Position numbers and translations under genes: made by a program. From the NCBI RefSeq assembly GCF_027118995.1, contig NZ_CP098242.1, forward strand, positions 1,178,001-1,242,000: 64,000 nucleotides of DNA, written 5' to 3'. Source of the stretch: Oxalobacter vibrioformis (GTDB lineage: Bacteria > Pseudomonadota > Gammaproteobacteria > Burkholderiales > Burkholderiaceae_D). This document shows positions 1 to 10,167 of this stretch, piece after piece (position 1 is the stretch's first letter; each line of letters opens with the position of its first letter). Under the pieces are notes generated by a model that saw only the letters and a list, made by a program, of their open reading frames with translations, was not told the DNA's origin and searched no databases.

Positions 1-1083
1 CGCATAGGATTCCCGGCGGGCATTGCCGGTAACCGGCATTTTCATCAGGCGGGCATTCATGATGTCCTGGATATACCCTTTCAATATGCCATCTTCAATC
101 AGCACCGTATGCTGTGTCGGCGTTCCTTCGTCATCCACATTCAGTGAGCCGCGGCGATTGACAATGGTGCCATCATCCACCACCGTGATGCCCTTTGCTG
201 CCACCTGTTCGCCCAATATGCCGGAAAAGGTGCTGGACCCCTTGCGGTTAAAGTCGCCTTCCAGTCCATGACCAATCGCTTCGTGCAGCAATACGCCAGG
301 CCAGCCTGGCCCCAGCACGACCGCCATGGCACCGGCTGGCGCCGGACGCGCATCGAGGTTTACCAGTGCCGCATGCACCGCCTCACTGACATACCGGTCA
401 ATCATGACATCCGTAAAGTATCCATAATCATACCGGCCGCCGCCACCACTGGTACCCATTTCACGACGGCCATCCTGCTCGGCAATCACCGTAACCGAAA
501 GCCTGACCAGCGGACGGATATCCGCTGCCAGTGCGCCATCACTGCGAACTACGAGAATGACATCATATTCCCCGGCCAGTCCTGCCATCACCTGAATAAT
601 ACGCGGATCAGCCGCTTTGGCCTGCCGGTCAATCTTTTCCAGGAGGGCAACCTTTTGCGCGGCAGGGATCGATTGCAGCGGATCGGCCTGAAGGTACAGA
701 TCATGCCCGCTGACCGGACGAGTGGCAGACGCCACCCGAACCTGTCCGGCACCCTGGCGGGCGATCGTCCGGGTTGTCTCGGAAGCAGACAAAAGCGCCG
801 GCAGTGAAATCTCGTCCGAATAGGAAAAAGCCGTCTTCTCACCCGAAACCGCCCGCACCCCGACACCCTGATCAATGGAGAAACTGCCGGTTTTGACAAT
901 CCCCTCATCCAGGCTCCAGCTTTCATTTTTTGTAAACTGGAAATACAGGTCAGCATAATCCACCTGATGGGTAAAGATCGTGCCGAGTGTCTCGATCAGC
1001 CTGGCGTCATCAAGACCATGTGGCGTCAGGAGAATGCTGCGTGCTGTCGCCAGATTCTGTTTTTCCCTGTTTGGTGTCTGCAT
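1..1083 (-). CDS. tldD: TldD metalloprotease, N-terminal 361 codons (partial)
   Basis: The reading frame is open from ATG at 1083 to the left window edge, so roughly the last quarter of a family that usually has about 480 residues is missing. Near residues 266-271 it has HEAIGH followed by GLEGD, the HExxxH zinc motif of the TldD/PmbA family. TldD acts with TldE as a cytosolic heterodimeric protease that degrades unfolded peptides and matures some modified peptides. It lies downstream of a nitrilase-family gene and yhdP, an order common in Betaproteobacteria. A terminator-like hairpin at 1246-1269 separates it from the nitrilase gene, so it may have its own promoter in 1084-1245. Identity is secure; the C-terminus cannot be judged. 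Confidence 0.93.
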   Translation of the reverse strand, partial: MQTPNREKQNLATARSILLTPHGLDDARLIETLGTIFTHQVDYADLYFQFTKNESWSLDEGIVKTGSFSIDQGVGVRAVSGEKTAFSYSDEISLPALLSASETTRTIARQGAGQVRVASATRPVSGHDLYLQADPLQSIPAAQKVALLEKIDRQAKAADPRIIQVMAGLAGEYDVILVVRSDGALAADIRPLVRLSVTVIAEQDGRREMGTSGGGGRYDYGYFTDVMIDRYVSEAVHAALVNLDARPAPAGAMAVVLGPGWPGVLLHEAIGHGLEGDFNRKGSSTFSGILGEQVAAKGITVVDDGTIVNRRGSLNVDDEGTPTQHTVLIEDGILKGYIQDIMNARLMKMPVTGNARRESYA

Positions 1084-1245
1084 GAAATATCGTCCGGTAA
1101 TAATCTGTTGTATAAGGATGATTGTAGAGGATTGTAGCGAACTCCGCTGGCGGGCCATGTTCCGAAAGCAGCGCAACAGGCCCTATCGTATGCCAATCCC
1201 GCGTTTTTTCATTGCGACTCCCCAAAGGATGGCATCACAACAACA

Positions 1246-1269
1246 AAACGCACCGCAATGGTGCGTTTT
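1246..1269 (-). terminator. Hairpin terminator after the nitrilase-family gene
   Basis: AAACGCACC and GGTGCGTTT form a perfect 9-bp stem around a 5-nt loop, 6 bp past the stop codon of the nitrilase-family gene. Both arms are followed by T-rich sequence. It should end most transcripts of the upstream pair and so partly uncouple tldD. Confidence 0.75.
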
Positions 1270-1275
1270 TGAAAG

Positions 1276-2073
1276 TTACAGCCGTTTATGCTTTAGCGCC
1301 GGCAGTTTTTCACGAACGGTATTCAGTACCTCCTGCTCAATTTCGCCCAGCACGATACCTTCCCCTTCCATCAACTCTGCCTTGACTTCACCCCATGGAT
1401 CAATCAGTACGGTCTGCCCCCAGGTACGGCGGCCCGTCTGGTGACGTCCTCCCTGGGCCGCTGCCAGGATATAACACTGGTTTTCAATCGCCCGCGCCTT
1501 GAGAAGAATTTCCCAGTGCACCTTGCCTGTTGTATACGTAAAGGCCGCCGGCACAACGATCAGCGCACATTCACCAAAAGCCCTGAAAAGTTCGGGGAAA
1601 CGCAGGTCATAGCAGACGGTCAGCCCCACCCGGCCAAAAGGCGCCTCGAATGACACTACCTCATCGCCACCGCAGATATATGTCGACTCATCATAGGCTT
1701 CCTTACCGGATGCAAAACTGAAAAGATGGATTTTGTCATACCGTGAAACCGTTTCTCCCTGCGGGTCATAAACCAGGGTGGTATTCAATACCTTGTTTTC
1801 AACCGGCGCAACAAGAGAAAGCGTTCCACCGATCAGCCAGATGCCATGCGCTTTCGCCATGGCTGACATGAAATCCTGCACCGGACCGGAACCCGGCGCT
1901 TCTGCCTGTGCCAGCTTTTCCTTGTCACTTTTGCCGATACTCGGCCAGTATTCCGGAAGTAATACCAGTTCAGCGCCCTGCCGGGCGGCCTCGGCAATCA
2001 GCCTTCTGGCTGATTCAATGTTTTCCTCAATCTCCGGCGTGGAAACCATTTGTATTGCAGCTACTTTTGTCAT
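1276..2073 (-). CDS. Carbon-nitrogen hydrolase, nitrilase/Nit1 type
   Basis: A 265-residue single-domain enzyme of the nitrilase superfamily, probably cytosolic. The Glu-Lys-Cys catalytic set is visible: E41 in LLPEYW, K114 in YDKIHLF and C154 in LTVCYDLRFPE. The family hydrolyses amide bonds. Close relatives (YbeM, mammalian Nit1) are deaminated-glutathione amidases, and that is the likeliest activity here, but the substrate cannot be read from sequence. Its ATG overlaps the yhdP stop as ATGA (2070-2073), which suggests translational coupling. The order yhdP-nit-tldD is conserved in related bacteria without implying a shared reaction. Family is certain, substrate is inferred. Confidence 0.92.
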   Translation of the reverse strand: MTKVAAIQMVSTPEIEENIESARRLIAEAARQGAELVLLPEYWPSIGKSDKEKLAQAEAPGSGPVQDFMSAMAKAHGIWLIGGTLSLVAPVENKVLNTTLVYDPQGETVSRYDKIHLFSFASGKEAYDESTYICGGDEVVSFEAPFGRVGLTVCYDLRFPELFRAFGECALIVVPAAFTYTTGKVHWEILLKARAIENQCYILAAAQGGRHQTGRRTWGQTVLIDPWGEVKAELMEGEGIVLGEIEQEVLNTVREKLPALKHKRL

Positions 2074-5000
2074 ATCTCATCCTTATTTTCGGGTTTGATG
2101 GCATCCATGAATTTCTTGGCCCGGCTGTCCTTGCTTTCAATCTTCTGAATATTCGGCTCTGCCCACGAACCGGTTATCTGATATTCAAATGTAAAGGTTT
2201 TTGACAGCGGGTCCTTCAAAAACAATTGAGCAAGAAATGTGCCAACACCAATGGCGGGATTAATCACACTGTAGGCAAGTGAAGCGGCCCCGGCATTGAT
2301 TTCAGGCAAAACCGCCACATGCAGGTTCTGCGTTTCCCTGGCAATATCCACGCTGCCATCCATCAGAACCGTTGCCTGCACCCCTTTCATGGTCAGATTT
2401 TCTGTCCTGGCCACCCCTTTGGTAATCTCGGCCTTGGCCACAATTTCATCAAAGGCAAATCCGTCAGAGAAAACATCCCTGAAATCCAGCGTGAGACGGC
2501 GCGGCAGCGATTGCATGCTCAAGACACCCAGTAATTTTGCCATACCGGGATCAACCTTGAGAAACTGTCCTTTTCCTACATTCAAATCAATTTTTCCCGA
2601 AAGGCTCGGAATATCGAGGGAATAGGGAAGACCGGCCCAACTGATATCGCCATGCATCTTCCCTTTACCACCACTCAATATCCCTTTATAGCCAAAACGA
2701 TCCAGCAGTTTACCCGCATTGACGATATCCAGATCGTAATTCATGCGCGTGTGCTGTGCCCCTGAATGGTCAACAACCCAGTTACCGGTCGACTGTAATC
2801 TGGCATCCGGATTGGATACACTCAGGCGATTAATCCGCCACTCCCTTCCTGTCGGCCCGACCGTATTATTGGCAACCAGCTCAATACGTCCCAGCTTGAT
2901 ATCAAACAGGGTGAAATTATCGACAACCAGATCAAGTGCCGGAATCTGGCGCACACTGTCACGCTTGACAATATCTTCGATTTTCTCCGGGCTGGAACGT
3001 GGTATGGCCAGGGTGGCAAAACGGCCCGTCAGTTTGCCTGTTGCCTGCTTTCCGGTTGGCTCTGTCCATATCAGCTGTCCTTTCAGCTCATTGGCGTCCA
3101 CATCCGCCTGCCAGCGACCTGCCTGACGGGAGCCGGTAATCACCGCGTTGGACAGCTTGAATTCCATCGCACTCAACTCATCCACCTGGATGAAAAACTG
3201 TTGTGGCTCAACATATTTTCCGATATCTGCGCCCCCCTTACTGGCGCCTTTTCCTTTGCCATCATCGGCAAATAATGCATCCAGTGATTCCTGCCAGACA
3301 TTCATGTCCAAAGACGGCATTTTCAGATTAAGCGAAACCCCCGGGTGCAACACCGGCTTCATATTGATACCCAGTCCGCCGCGAACAAGCTGCCATATTT
3401 TATCGGTCTTCTGGCGCTCGTAATGCGCGGCAGCACCAGAACCATAAGCAATTCTGATTTCATCACGCCGCGCTTTCCCCATCGAGGCGATTGCATTGGC
3501 AGTAACACGCAGCTGTCGCGTTTCTGAAGCCTTTTTCCCGAGAGGAGCCGGCAGATCGATGCCCAATCCATTCATGCCGGATTCAAGCACGATATCAGGG
3601 TAACCACCGCCCTGTGATCCTGCCTTTTGCGCGATGGAAAGGGTATAGGGCATGCTTCCTGACAATCTTCGCATCATTTTCCCCATACTGCCGCCAGGAT
3701 AATTTCTGCGCAACCCGTCAGCCGTCAGGGTGCCACTCGCATTGACCTGAGAACGGCCATCTTTGGTGCCGCCCGTGATACTGACATTCCCGCCAAGGAA
3801 TTGGGCATTGACCCCATTCAGTTCAAACCCCTTGTCAGAAAAGTGCACCTTGCCACGCACAGCAGTCAGTACGGGAAGATCAGGAAAGAGATGGATTTCA
3901 TTGTCTGCAAACTGGACCGTTCCCTGTACTTTGGAATTCGCCATGTTGGAAAGCGGCATCTGCATTTTCAACAGCAGGCTGGTTTTGCCCATGGTTTTTG
4001 ACTCTTCCGTCAGGCCGCCAATGACGTCATTGACGGGGGAAGCATTCACAAAACGGATAAAGTCCTGCAACTCGCCATTGGCGTTACCGGTAATATTCAG
4101 TGAGGCATCCTCTGCCAGCATATCCGGAATAACGACATCCACGTTTGAGAGCATGGCACCACTTAATATGGCGTTATCCGCATGAATGACAATCTCCCCT
4201 CCCTTGATGGTCAGCCAGCCATTGATCTTATCTATCGGCTGCCACATCAGCTTCCCTTCACGGGTGAGCATGGTCGGCGCATGATTCAGCCGCACATTGC
4301 TGACATCCATCCGGACACTGAACTCACTGCCCGGTGCTTTTGCCGCACCGGCAAACGGAAATTCAGCAAGATCGCCCTTGAGGTGAACCGTAATATTACT
4401 GGCAGTACCTTCCTCAAATGCCTTGGTCAGCCAGGTGCGCAACACCTCTTTTGTCTGCAACGGGACATAATTTCTCACGTTAGTCATATCAATGCTTTTC
4501 ACCGTCGCCGTCATATCAATCTTGCCGGGCGCGCTTTTTTCATCTTCCCCTGTTGGTTTGACATGCCGGCCAAAAAGCGAAACCGAAATCCCGTCCAGTG
4601 AAAAATCCATTTTTTCAATCACAAAAATAAACTCGTCCCGGGTGGCAAACGACCAGTTTGCCAGGAGTTTCAGTGCATCAAAATTCCAGCTGGATTTCGG
4701 AAAATAAGATGGCATGTTCAGTGTTGCCGCATCCGAATCCAGTTCCAGCGAGCCGCCATACTCATTGGCCGAGATCCCCCCGGTGAGATTTTTGAATCCC
4801 GGAATAGCCGGGATGGCGGCCTGCGCCGGTGTCTTTGCAGTTGCTGCGCGGGCAGAACGGGCTGCCACCGCATTCATGGAGAGATTCTTGAATTTTCCGT
4901 TCAACTGATACGAAACCAGGTCAGGATATTGTCCCTCCCACCGAATAGTGAAATGATTGAGTTCACCTGAGGGCGAAAAATCATTCAGCATCTTTCGCTG

Positions 5001-6248
5001 CTCGGCAGACAGCGGAAGATATTTCGTCATCTGGATCAGCGTTCCCAGATCCAGTTCATCCGTTGTGATTTCCGTGCTTGCCGGTTTGCCGTCGGTGGCT
5101 GGCATATGCCTTTCCGAAAAGTCGAGACTTTCCATTCGGATGCCGTCAGCCGTTTCCAGAAAAATGTCGCTGAGCGCAACCGTATGCGGACGATCCCCCA
5201 AAGAAAGATTATCACTGACAGCGCTGGCATCAAACAGTTCCTTGGCCGAGAGTCGCCCGGAAATATGAACCAGGTCCAGCACCGGCAAATGCGGTTCAAA
5301 CTGGAATATCACATCCTTCAGATCGATATCCACTGTCAGGTCAGCAATCCTGGCATGATCAAATGTCATCCAGGCATTAACCGCCCCGGCCCCCCTCTTC
5401 AAGCCATAGGGAAAATCAACATAGGGTTTCCAGGGGTCCAGTTCTGCCGCAGGCAACGCCACATACAGATTACCTTTCCATGCAGACGTATCCGATATGC
5501 GCTCGGCAAACATCGGATGGACAAAATCCGCCCTGATATCAATTTCACCGGACTGTGTAATACTGGAATGCGCAATAAAACGCATGCGGTGCTGCCGCCC
5601 GTCATTAACGAGAATAAAATTCAGATCCTTCAGCGCCAGTTCCGGCGCATCCCGCATTTCATCAAGCCAGCGAATCGTCCCGTCACGGATGGTAATCTTG
5701 TCCTGCACCAGGACCCAGTCCATGCCGCCGCCCTTTTTCCGGGTACTCGTGTCAGCAGGCAATCCGGCAACAAAGAGATTCCCCGACTTATCGCGGCGGA
5801 TATCGAGTTCAGGACGGTTGATCTCAAGATGGGCCAGGCGAAGATCAAAAACGAAAAAGGACCACCAGGAAATTTCGGCCGTTACCTGGGGCAATTGCAA
5901 TGCCGGATTGCCTTCCGGATCATGAATCACCAGTTCGTTGAGTTTCAAAAGCGGGTGGAAACCATACCATGACGCATCAATGCGGGAAATGGTGACCTGG
6001 CGGCCAAATCCGTCACTGAGCATTTTCTCTACATTGGGCTTGTACTGGCTGATCTGTGGCAGAACAATATAACGGACAGAAAGAAAAATCGCGCAAAAAA
6101 CCAGGTAGCCGGCGAACGCGATTCTGAGTGCAATCCGACTGAGGCGCATCAATCGGGAATCGGGATTCCCCCTGATTTTACGCAGTCGCTCCTGTCCCTT
6201 TTGCCAGGCATTCAGGAGTTTTTGCATTCGGGGTGATTCTGTCAGCAT
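2070..6248 (-). CDS. yhdP: YhdP family AsmA-like envelope protein
   Basis: A 1392-residue protein with one membrane segment near the N-terminus (IALRIAFAGYLVF onwards) followed by a very long periplasmic region. It has the AsmA-like and DUF3971-type repeats of the YhdP/TamB/YdbH group, including a C-terminal AsmA-like part with the stretch KGQFLKVDPGMAKLLGVLS. These proteins form long grooved bridges that move phospholipids between inner and outer membrane. I chose ATG at 6248 (MLTESPRMQ). The frame stays open to an ATG at 6323, but that would put the start only about 45 bp from glnE and leave little promoter space. It is divergent from glnE and coupled downstream to the nitrilase gene. Confidence 0.93.
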   Translation of the reverse strand: MLTESPRMQKLLNAWQKGQERLRKIRGNPDSRLMRLSRIALRIAFAGYLVFCAIFLSVRYIVLPQISQYKPNVEKMLSDGFGRQVTISRIDASWYGFHPLLKLNELVIHDPEGNPALQLPQVTAEISWWSFFVFDLRLAHLEINRPELDIRRDKSGNLFVAGLPADTSTRKKGGGMDWVLVQDKITIRDGTIRWLDEMRDAPELALKDLNFILVNDGRQHRMRFIAHSSITQSGEIDIRADFVHPMFAERISDTSAWKGNLYVALPAAELDPWKPYVDFPYGLKRGAGAVNAWMTFDHARIADLTVDIDLKDVIFQFEPHLPVLDLVHISGRLSAKELFDASAVSDNLSLGDRPHTVALSDIFLETADGIRMESLDFSERHMPATDGKPASTEITTDELDLGTLIQMTKYLPLSAEQRKMLNDFSPSGELNHFTIRWEGQYPDLVSYQLNGKFKNLSMNAVAARSARAATAKTPAQAAIPAIPGFKNLTGGISANEYGGSLELDSDAATLNMPSYFPKSSWNFDALKLLANWSFATRDEFIFVIEKMDFSLDGISVSLFGRHVKPTGEDEKSAPGKIDMTATVKSIDMTNVRNYVPLQTKEVLRTWLTKAFEEGTASNITVHLKGDLAEFPFAGAAKAPGSEFSVRMDVSNVRLNHAPTMLTREGKLMWQPIDKINGWLTIKGGEIVIHADNAILSGAMLSNVDVVIPDMLAEDASLNITGNANGELQDFIRFVNASPVNDVIGGLTEESKTMGKTSLLLKMQMPLSNMANSKVQGTVQFADNEIHLFPDLPVLTAVRGKVHFSDKGFELNGVNAQFLGGNVSITGGTKDGRSQVNASGTLTADGLRRNYPGGSMGKMMRRLSGSMPYTLSIAQKAGSQGGGYPDIVLESGMNGLGIDLPAPLGKKASETRQLRVTANAIASMGKARRDEIRIAYGSGAAAHYERQKTDKIWQLVRGGLGINMKPVLHPGVSLNLKMPSLDMNVWQESLDALFADDGKGKGASKGGADIGKYVEPQQFFIQVDELSAMEFKLSNAVITGSRQAGRWQADVDANELKGQLIWTEPTGKQATGKLTGRFATLAIPRSSPEKIEDIVKRDSVRQIPALDLVVDNFTLFDIKLGRIELVANNTVGPTGREWRINRLSVSNPDARLQSTGNWVVDHSGAQHTRMNYDLDIVNAGKLLDRFGYKGILSGGKGKMHGDISWAGLPYSLDIPSLSGKIDLNVGKGQFLKVDPGMAKLLGVLSMQSLPRRLTLDFRDVFSDGFAFDEIVAKAEITKGVARTENLTMKGVQATVLMDGSVDIARETQNLHVAVLPEINAGAASLAYSVINPAIGVGTFLAQLFLKDPLSKTFTFEYQITGSWAEPNIQKIESKDSRAKKFMDAIKPENKDEI

Positions 6249-6368
6249 GAATAAAAAGTCTGTGGTTAAGCGTAAAATTAGGGCAAAACAGGTTATTTTC
6301 CTGCATGATGCAGGGGGAAACATTTTCCTCTGTTTTTGCTGAAACCTTTATTTTTCCGGTTCAACAAT

Positions 6369-9107
6369 ATGATCCCATCCCTGTTACCCGCAGAAGCCGC
6401 TTCGAGATTTTACATGCACTGGGTGAATGCCGACCAGCCTGTACGGCAAAAACAGGTCGAATTGCTTTCACAGCATAACCTTTCCACGCTCGATTTCACG
6501 GCATTGTTACAAAATGAAACCTCATCAGGCTTTACGCTGGCCCGCGCCATGCGGCGCTTGAGAAACCTTGTTATTGCCAGCCTGATATATCGCGATCTTG
6601 GCGGGAAAGCCGACCTTGATGAAGTCGTCAGCACCATGACCGCTTTTGCAGAATTTGCCATTCGCACGCAGACAAGGGCATTAACAGAAGAAATGATAGC
6701 GGCACACGGCACGCCAATGAGTGCCACCTCTGACGAAGAACAGGAACTGATTGTGCTGGGAATGGGCAAGCTGGGCGGAGGAGAGCTGAACGTTTCTTCT
6801 GATGTGGATCTCATATTTGTTTATCCTGAAAACGGAGACACCCACCCGTCAGAACCCGGGCAAAGACCGCTTTCCAACCAGGAATTTTTTACCCGTCTGG
6901 GGAAACGGCTGATCAATGCACTTTCTGAAATCAGTGAGGATGGTTTTGTTTTCCGTGTGGATATGGCATTGCGTCCAAATGGAACCTCCGGCCCGCTTGT
7001 CAGCAGCATTAACGCCGTTGAACAATACCTGATTGTCCAGGGACGGGAATGGGAACGCTATGCCTGGATCAAGGCACGTCCTCTTACCGGACGTAAAAAA
7101 GACATTGCCGCCCTGGAAAGCATCGTACTGCCTTTTGTCTACCGGCGTTATCTGGATTATGGCGTGATTGATGCCATCCGCACCATGCACCACCAGATTC
7201 GCGCCGAAGTGCTTCGCCAGGAAAAAATGCACCCGGAACGCAACAATAATGTCAAACTCGGACGGGGCGGCATTCGTGAAATCGAATTTCTGACGCAGAT
7301 GTTCCAGTTGATTCGTGGTGGACGGGATGTTTCCCTGCGTAATCGCTCTACCCGGGAAATTCTGCATATCCTGGTTGGTAAACGACAGATAGGGCAGGAT
7401 ATTTCAGACCAGCTTTTAGATTCCTACACCTTCCTGCGCAACCTGGAACACCGCCTGCAATATCTGGATGATGCGCAAACCCATGTGCTTCCCGCCAACC
7501 TGGACGACAAAACGCTTGTTGCCAACATGATGGGTTACACCCGTTCGGAAAATCTCCTGCAGGAGCTGCAGAAACATCGCGCATTTGTTGCCGCACAATT
7601 TGATGAGATTTTCAGCGACAAGTCAGCTGTTGCGCCGGAAGCATCCCAAACCGTGCTGTACCAGCCCATCCTGATCAACCAGGAAGAAAACGAGCAACTT
7701 GCTGCCATCGAAGCCAAGCTCGGGCCGCTGGGCTTTACAGAAACCCGGCCTGCCGCGCAGCGCATCCTGGCACTCTGGAAGGCAAACCGTATCCAGTCAC
7801 TGTCCGACAACAGCCGCAACCGCCTGATGTCACTCATTAACCTGGTTCTCCCCCAGATCGCAAACACTTGTGCCAATCCCCTGCTGTCACTTTCCCGGCT
7901 GCTGGATTTTTTTGAATCCATTGCCCGTCGTTCAGCCTATCTTTCGCTGCTGACGGAATACCCGGCAACGCTGGGGCGACTGATTCGCATGATGGATGCC
8001 AGTGACTGGGCCGCCCAATACCTGACGCGGCATCCGATTCTCCTGGACGAACTGCTGGATGTGAGAACCCTGCTTGCGCCACCGGACTGGCCGGGCTTTA
8101 CGGCAGAACTTGATAACCAGTTGGCCATCGAACGTGGCGATACGGAACGCCAGATGGATTTTTTGCGGGACATGCATCATGCCCAGCTTTTCCGGCTGCT
8201 GGCACAGGATCTGGAAGGTGTGCTGACAGTAGAACATCTGGCTGACCACCTTTCCAAATTGGCAGACATCATCATTGAGGCAACCATCCGGGAAGCCTGG
8301 CTTGCCATGCCCAACCGTCACACCGATACCCCCCGTTTTGCCGTCATCGCCTACGGGAAACTGGGCGGCAAGGAACTCGGCTATGCGTCCGATCTTGACC
8401 TGATCTTTCTTTATGAAGACGATCATGTCGACGCCCCCATGTTGTACGCCAGGCTGGCACAGCGCTTCATCACCTGGATGACAAGTCCCACATCGGCCGG
8501 CCGGCTTTTTGATGTGGATATTGCCCTGCGCCCGGATGGCGCCAGTGGCCTGATGGTATCGAGCCTCGCTTCTTTTGAAAAATACCAGAAAGCCTCCGCC
8601 TGGACATGGGAACACCAGGCATTGACGCGGGCCCGTTTTTGCGCAGGCGATGAAAGCATCGGCGAACGGTTTGAGGCCATCCGCAATGACATTTTAAGAC
8701 AGCCGCGTGATGCGGCATCCGTGCAGCATGATGTCTTTTCCATCCGGCAGAAAATGCATGATGCCCACCCGAACCGATCCGCGCTTTTTGACCTCAAGCA
8801 TGATACCGGCGGCATGATCGACATTGAATTTGCTGTCCAATATCTGGTATTGATGCACGCAAAAACCTGCCCGGAACTAACCGGCAATATTGGCAACATC
8901 GCCCTTTTGGTACTGTGTGAAAAAATCGGGCTGATTCCGGCAGGGCTGGGACAGGCTGTTGCGGATATTTACCGCAATTTCCGCCGGCGCCAGCACCAGA
9001 TCAGGATGCAGGGAGCAGAGTTCTCGCGCGTTGCCCCTGAAATGGTCGAAGAGGAAATTGCGAAAGTCAGGGAATTATGGGATACCGTTTTTTCGGTAAA
9101 GAGGTAA
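6369..9107 (+). CDS. glnE: Bifunctional glutamine synthetase adenylyltransferase/adenylyl-removing enzyme
   Basis: At 912 residues it has the normal length for GlnE, which adenylylates and deadenylylates glutamine synthetase in response to PII and glutamine. Both nucleotidyltransferase halves are intact: GMGKLGGGEL with SSDVDL near residues 131-148, and AYGKLGGKEL with ASDLDL near 660-678. The start at ATG 6369 (MIPSLLP) is preferred over an in-frame TTG at 6336 because it is the first ATG and fits family N-termini. The gene ends 4 bp before the end of the convergent gpsA, with no room for a separate terminator. Confidence 0.96.
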   Translation: MIPSLLPAEAASRFYMHWVNADQPVRQKQVELLSQHNLSTLDFTALLQNETSSGFTLARAMRRLRNLVIASLIYRDLGGKADLDEVVSTMTAFAEFAIRTQTRALTEEMIAAHGTPMSATSDEEQELIVLGMGKLGGGELNVSSDVDLIFVYPENGDTHPSEPGQRPLSNQEFFTRLGKRLINALSEISEDGFVFRVDMALRPNGTSGPLVSSINAVEQYLIVQGREWERYAWIKARPLTGRKKDIAALESIVLPFVYRRYLDYGVIDAIRTMHHQIRAEVLRQEKMHPERNNNVKLGRGGIREIEFLTQMFQLIRGGRDVSLRNRSTREILHILVGKRQIGQDISDQLLDSYTFLRNLEHRLQYLDDAQTHVLPANLDDKTLVANMMGYTRSENLLQELQKHRAFVAAQFDEIFSDKSAVAPEASQTVLYQPILINQEENEQLAAIEAKLGPLGFTETRPAAQRILALWKANRIQSLSDNSRNRLMSLINLVLPQIANTCANPLLSLSRLLDFFESIARRSAYLSLLTEYPATLGRLIRMMDASDWAAQYLTRHPILLDELLDVRTLLAPPDWPGFTAELDNQLAIERGDTERQMDFLRDMHHAQLFRLLAQDLEGVLTVEHLADHLSKLADIIIEATIREAWLAMPNRHTDTPRFAVIAYGKLGGKELGYASDLDLIFLYEDDHVDAPMLYARLAQRFITWMTSPTSAGRLFDVDIALRPDGASGLMVSSLASFEKYQKASAWTWEHQALTRARFCAGDESIGERFEAIRNDILRQPRDAASVQHDVFSIRQKMHDAHPNRSALFDLKHDTGGMIDIEFAVQYLVLMHAKTCPELTGNIGNIALLVLCEKIGLIPAGLGQAVADIYRNFRRRQHQIRMQGAEFSRVAPEMVEEEIAKVRELWDTVFSVKR

Positions 9108-9111
9108 AAAC

Positions 9112-10131
9112 TCAAACGGGTTTTCCATAGGCATGATCCGCTTCATTGCGCGCATCCCGCGCAAGCAGCCGGGCAAGCATTTCTCTCGGTGAAATTCCGT
9201 CAAAAAGCACCCCGGCGACCGCATTGGCAATCGGCATTTCCACCTGATGTTCTTTTGCCAGCGTTCTGACTGCCTGCGCACAGCGCACCCCCTCAGCAAC
9301 ATGCCCCAGCTCAGCCACAATGACATCCAGTGACATCCCTTTTGCCAGGGCAAGCCCGACCTGGCGATTACGGGATAAATCGCCGGTGCATGTCAGAATC
9401 AGGTCTCCCATTCCGGTCAATCCCATAAAGGTTTCCTGTCTCCCCCCCAGCGCTATTCCCAGCCGGGTGATTTCAGCCAGTCCGCGCGTCATCAGCGCTG
9501 CCCGCGCATTGGTGCCCAATCCCATACCATCCGACAGGCCGGTCGCAATCGCCAGGATATTCTTGATTGCGCCCCCCACTTCAACACCGGTCACATCATC
9601 GCTGGAATATATCCGCATATTGCCAAAATTAGCCGTCCCGATCACTTGCTGTTGCAGCAGGGATGAATCCGATGCGATGGTCAGCGCACAAGGGAGCCCT
9701 GCCGCCACTTCCTGCGCAAACGATGGACCGGACAGCACGCCCCGGCTGACGCTGTCTGGAATAATCTCGGAGACAACCTGATGCGGCAGGCGTCCTGTAT
9801 TTTCTTCAAAGCCCTTGCATAACCAGACGAGATTGGGAATCGAAAAACGTTTCAGGTTTTCCGTGACCGGACGCAATCCCGCAACAGACGTTGCAACAAA
9901 AAGCAACGAATTTTTATCCTGAATATGATCCAGTGCCGCTTCAAAAACCGCAGTAAGCCGAAGTTGCTCAGGTAATTTGAATCCGGGGAGCGCGGCTTTG
10001 TTTTCACGGGATTTTTCTGCCGCATGAATAATGTCAGCATTTCTGTCCCACACCATAACCGGATGGCGCTCAGCGAGCGCAATCGCCAATGCAGTACCCC
10101 AGGCACCGGCACCAAGAACCGTAATATTCAT
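9112..10131 (-). CDS. gpsA: Glycerol-3-phosphate dehydrogenase [NAD(P)+]
   Basis: GpsA reduces dihydroxyacetone phosphate to sn-glycerol 3-phosphate for phospholipid synthesis in the cytosol. The protein has 339 residues, with the Rossmann motif GAGAWGTALA at residues 7-16, GGAIKNILAIATG carrying the catalytic lysine in the middle, and the helical C-terminal domain. It is the last gene of a minus-strand cluster rhodanese-grxC-secB-SH3-gpsA, an order widely kept in Betaproteobacteria. The SH3 gene ends 36 bp upstream. There is nothing unusual in length or motifs. Confidence 0.97.
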   Translation of the reverse strand: MNITVLGAGAWGTALAIALAERHPVMVWDRNADIIHAAEKSRENKAALPGFKLPEQLRLTAVFEAALDHIQDKNSLLFVATSVAGLRPVTENLKRFSIPNLVWLCKGFEENTGRLPHQVVSEIIPDSVSRGVLSGPSFAQEVAAGLPCALTIASDSSLLQQQVIGTANFGNMRIYSSDDVTGVEVGGAIKNILAIATGLSDGMGLGTNARAALMTRGLAEITRLGIALGGRQETFMGLTGMGDLILTCTGDLSRNRQVGLALAKGMSLDVIVAELGHVAEGVRCAQAVRTLAKEHQVEMPIANAVAGVLFDGISPREMLARLLARDARNEADHAYGKPV

Positions 10132-10167
10132 GTGTTGTCACCCTCGAAAACGGGGCAAAAGAAACGA

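Noticed and set aside
1120..1137. Direct repeat GATTGTAG x2 upstream of tldD as a regulatory repeat
   Set aside because: Two short copies 11 bp apart are likely by chance, though they give two TACAAT-like -10 elements on the minus strand.
5106..5972. Plus-strand open frame of 288 codons inside yhdP
   Set aside because: It lies antisense to the conserved YhdP coding region and shows no recognisable domain.
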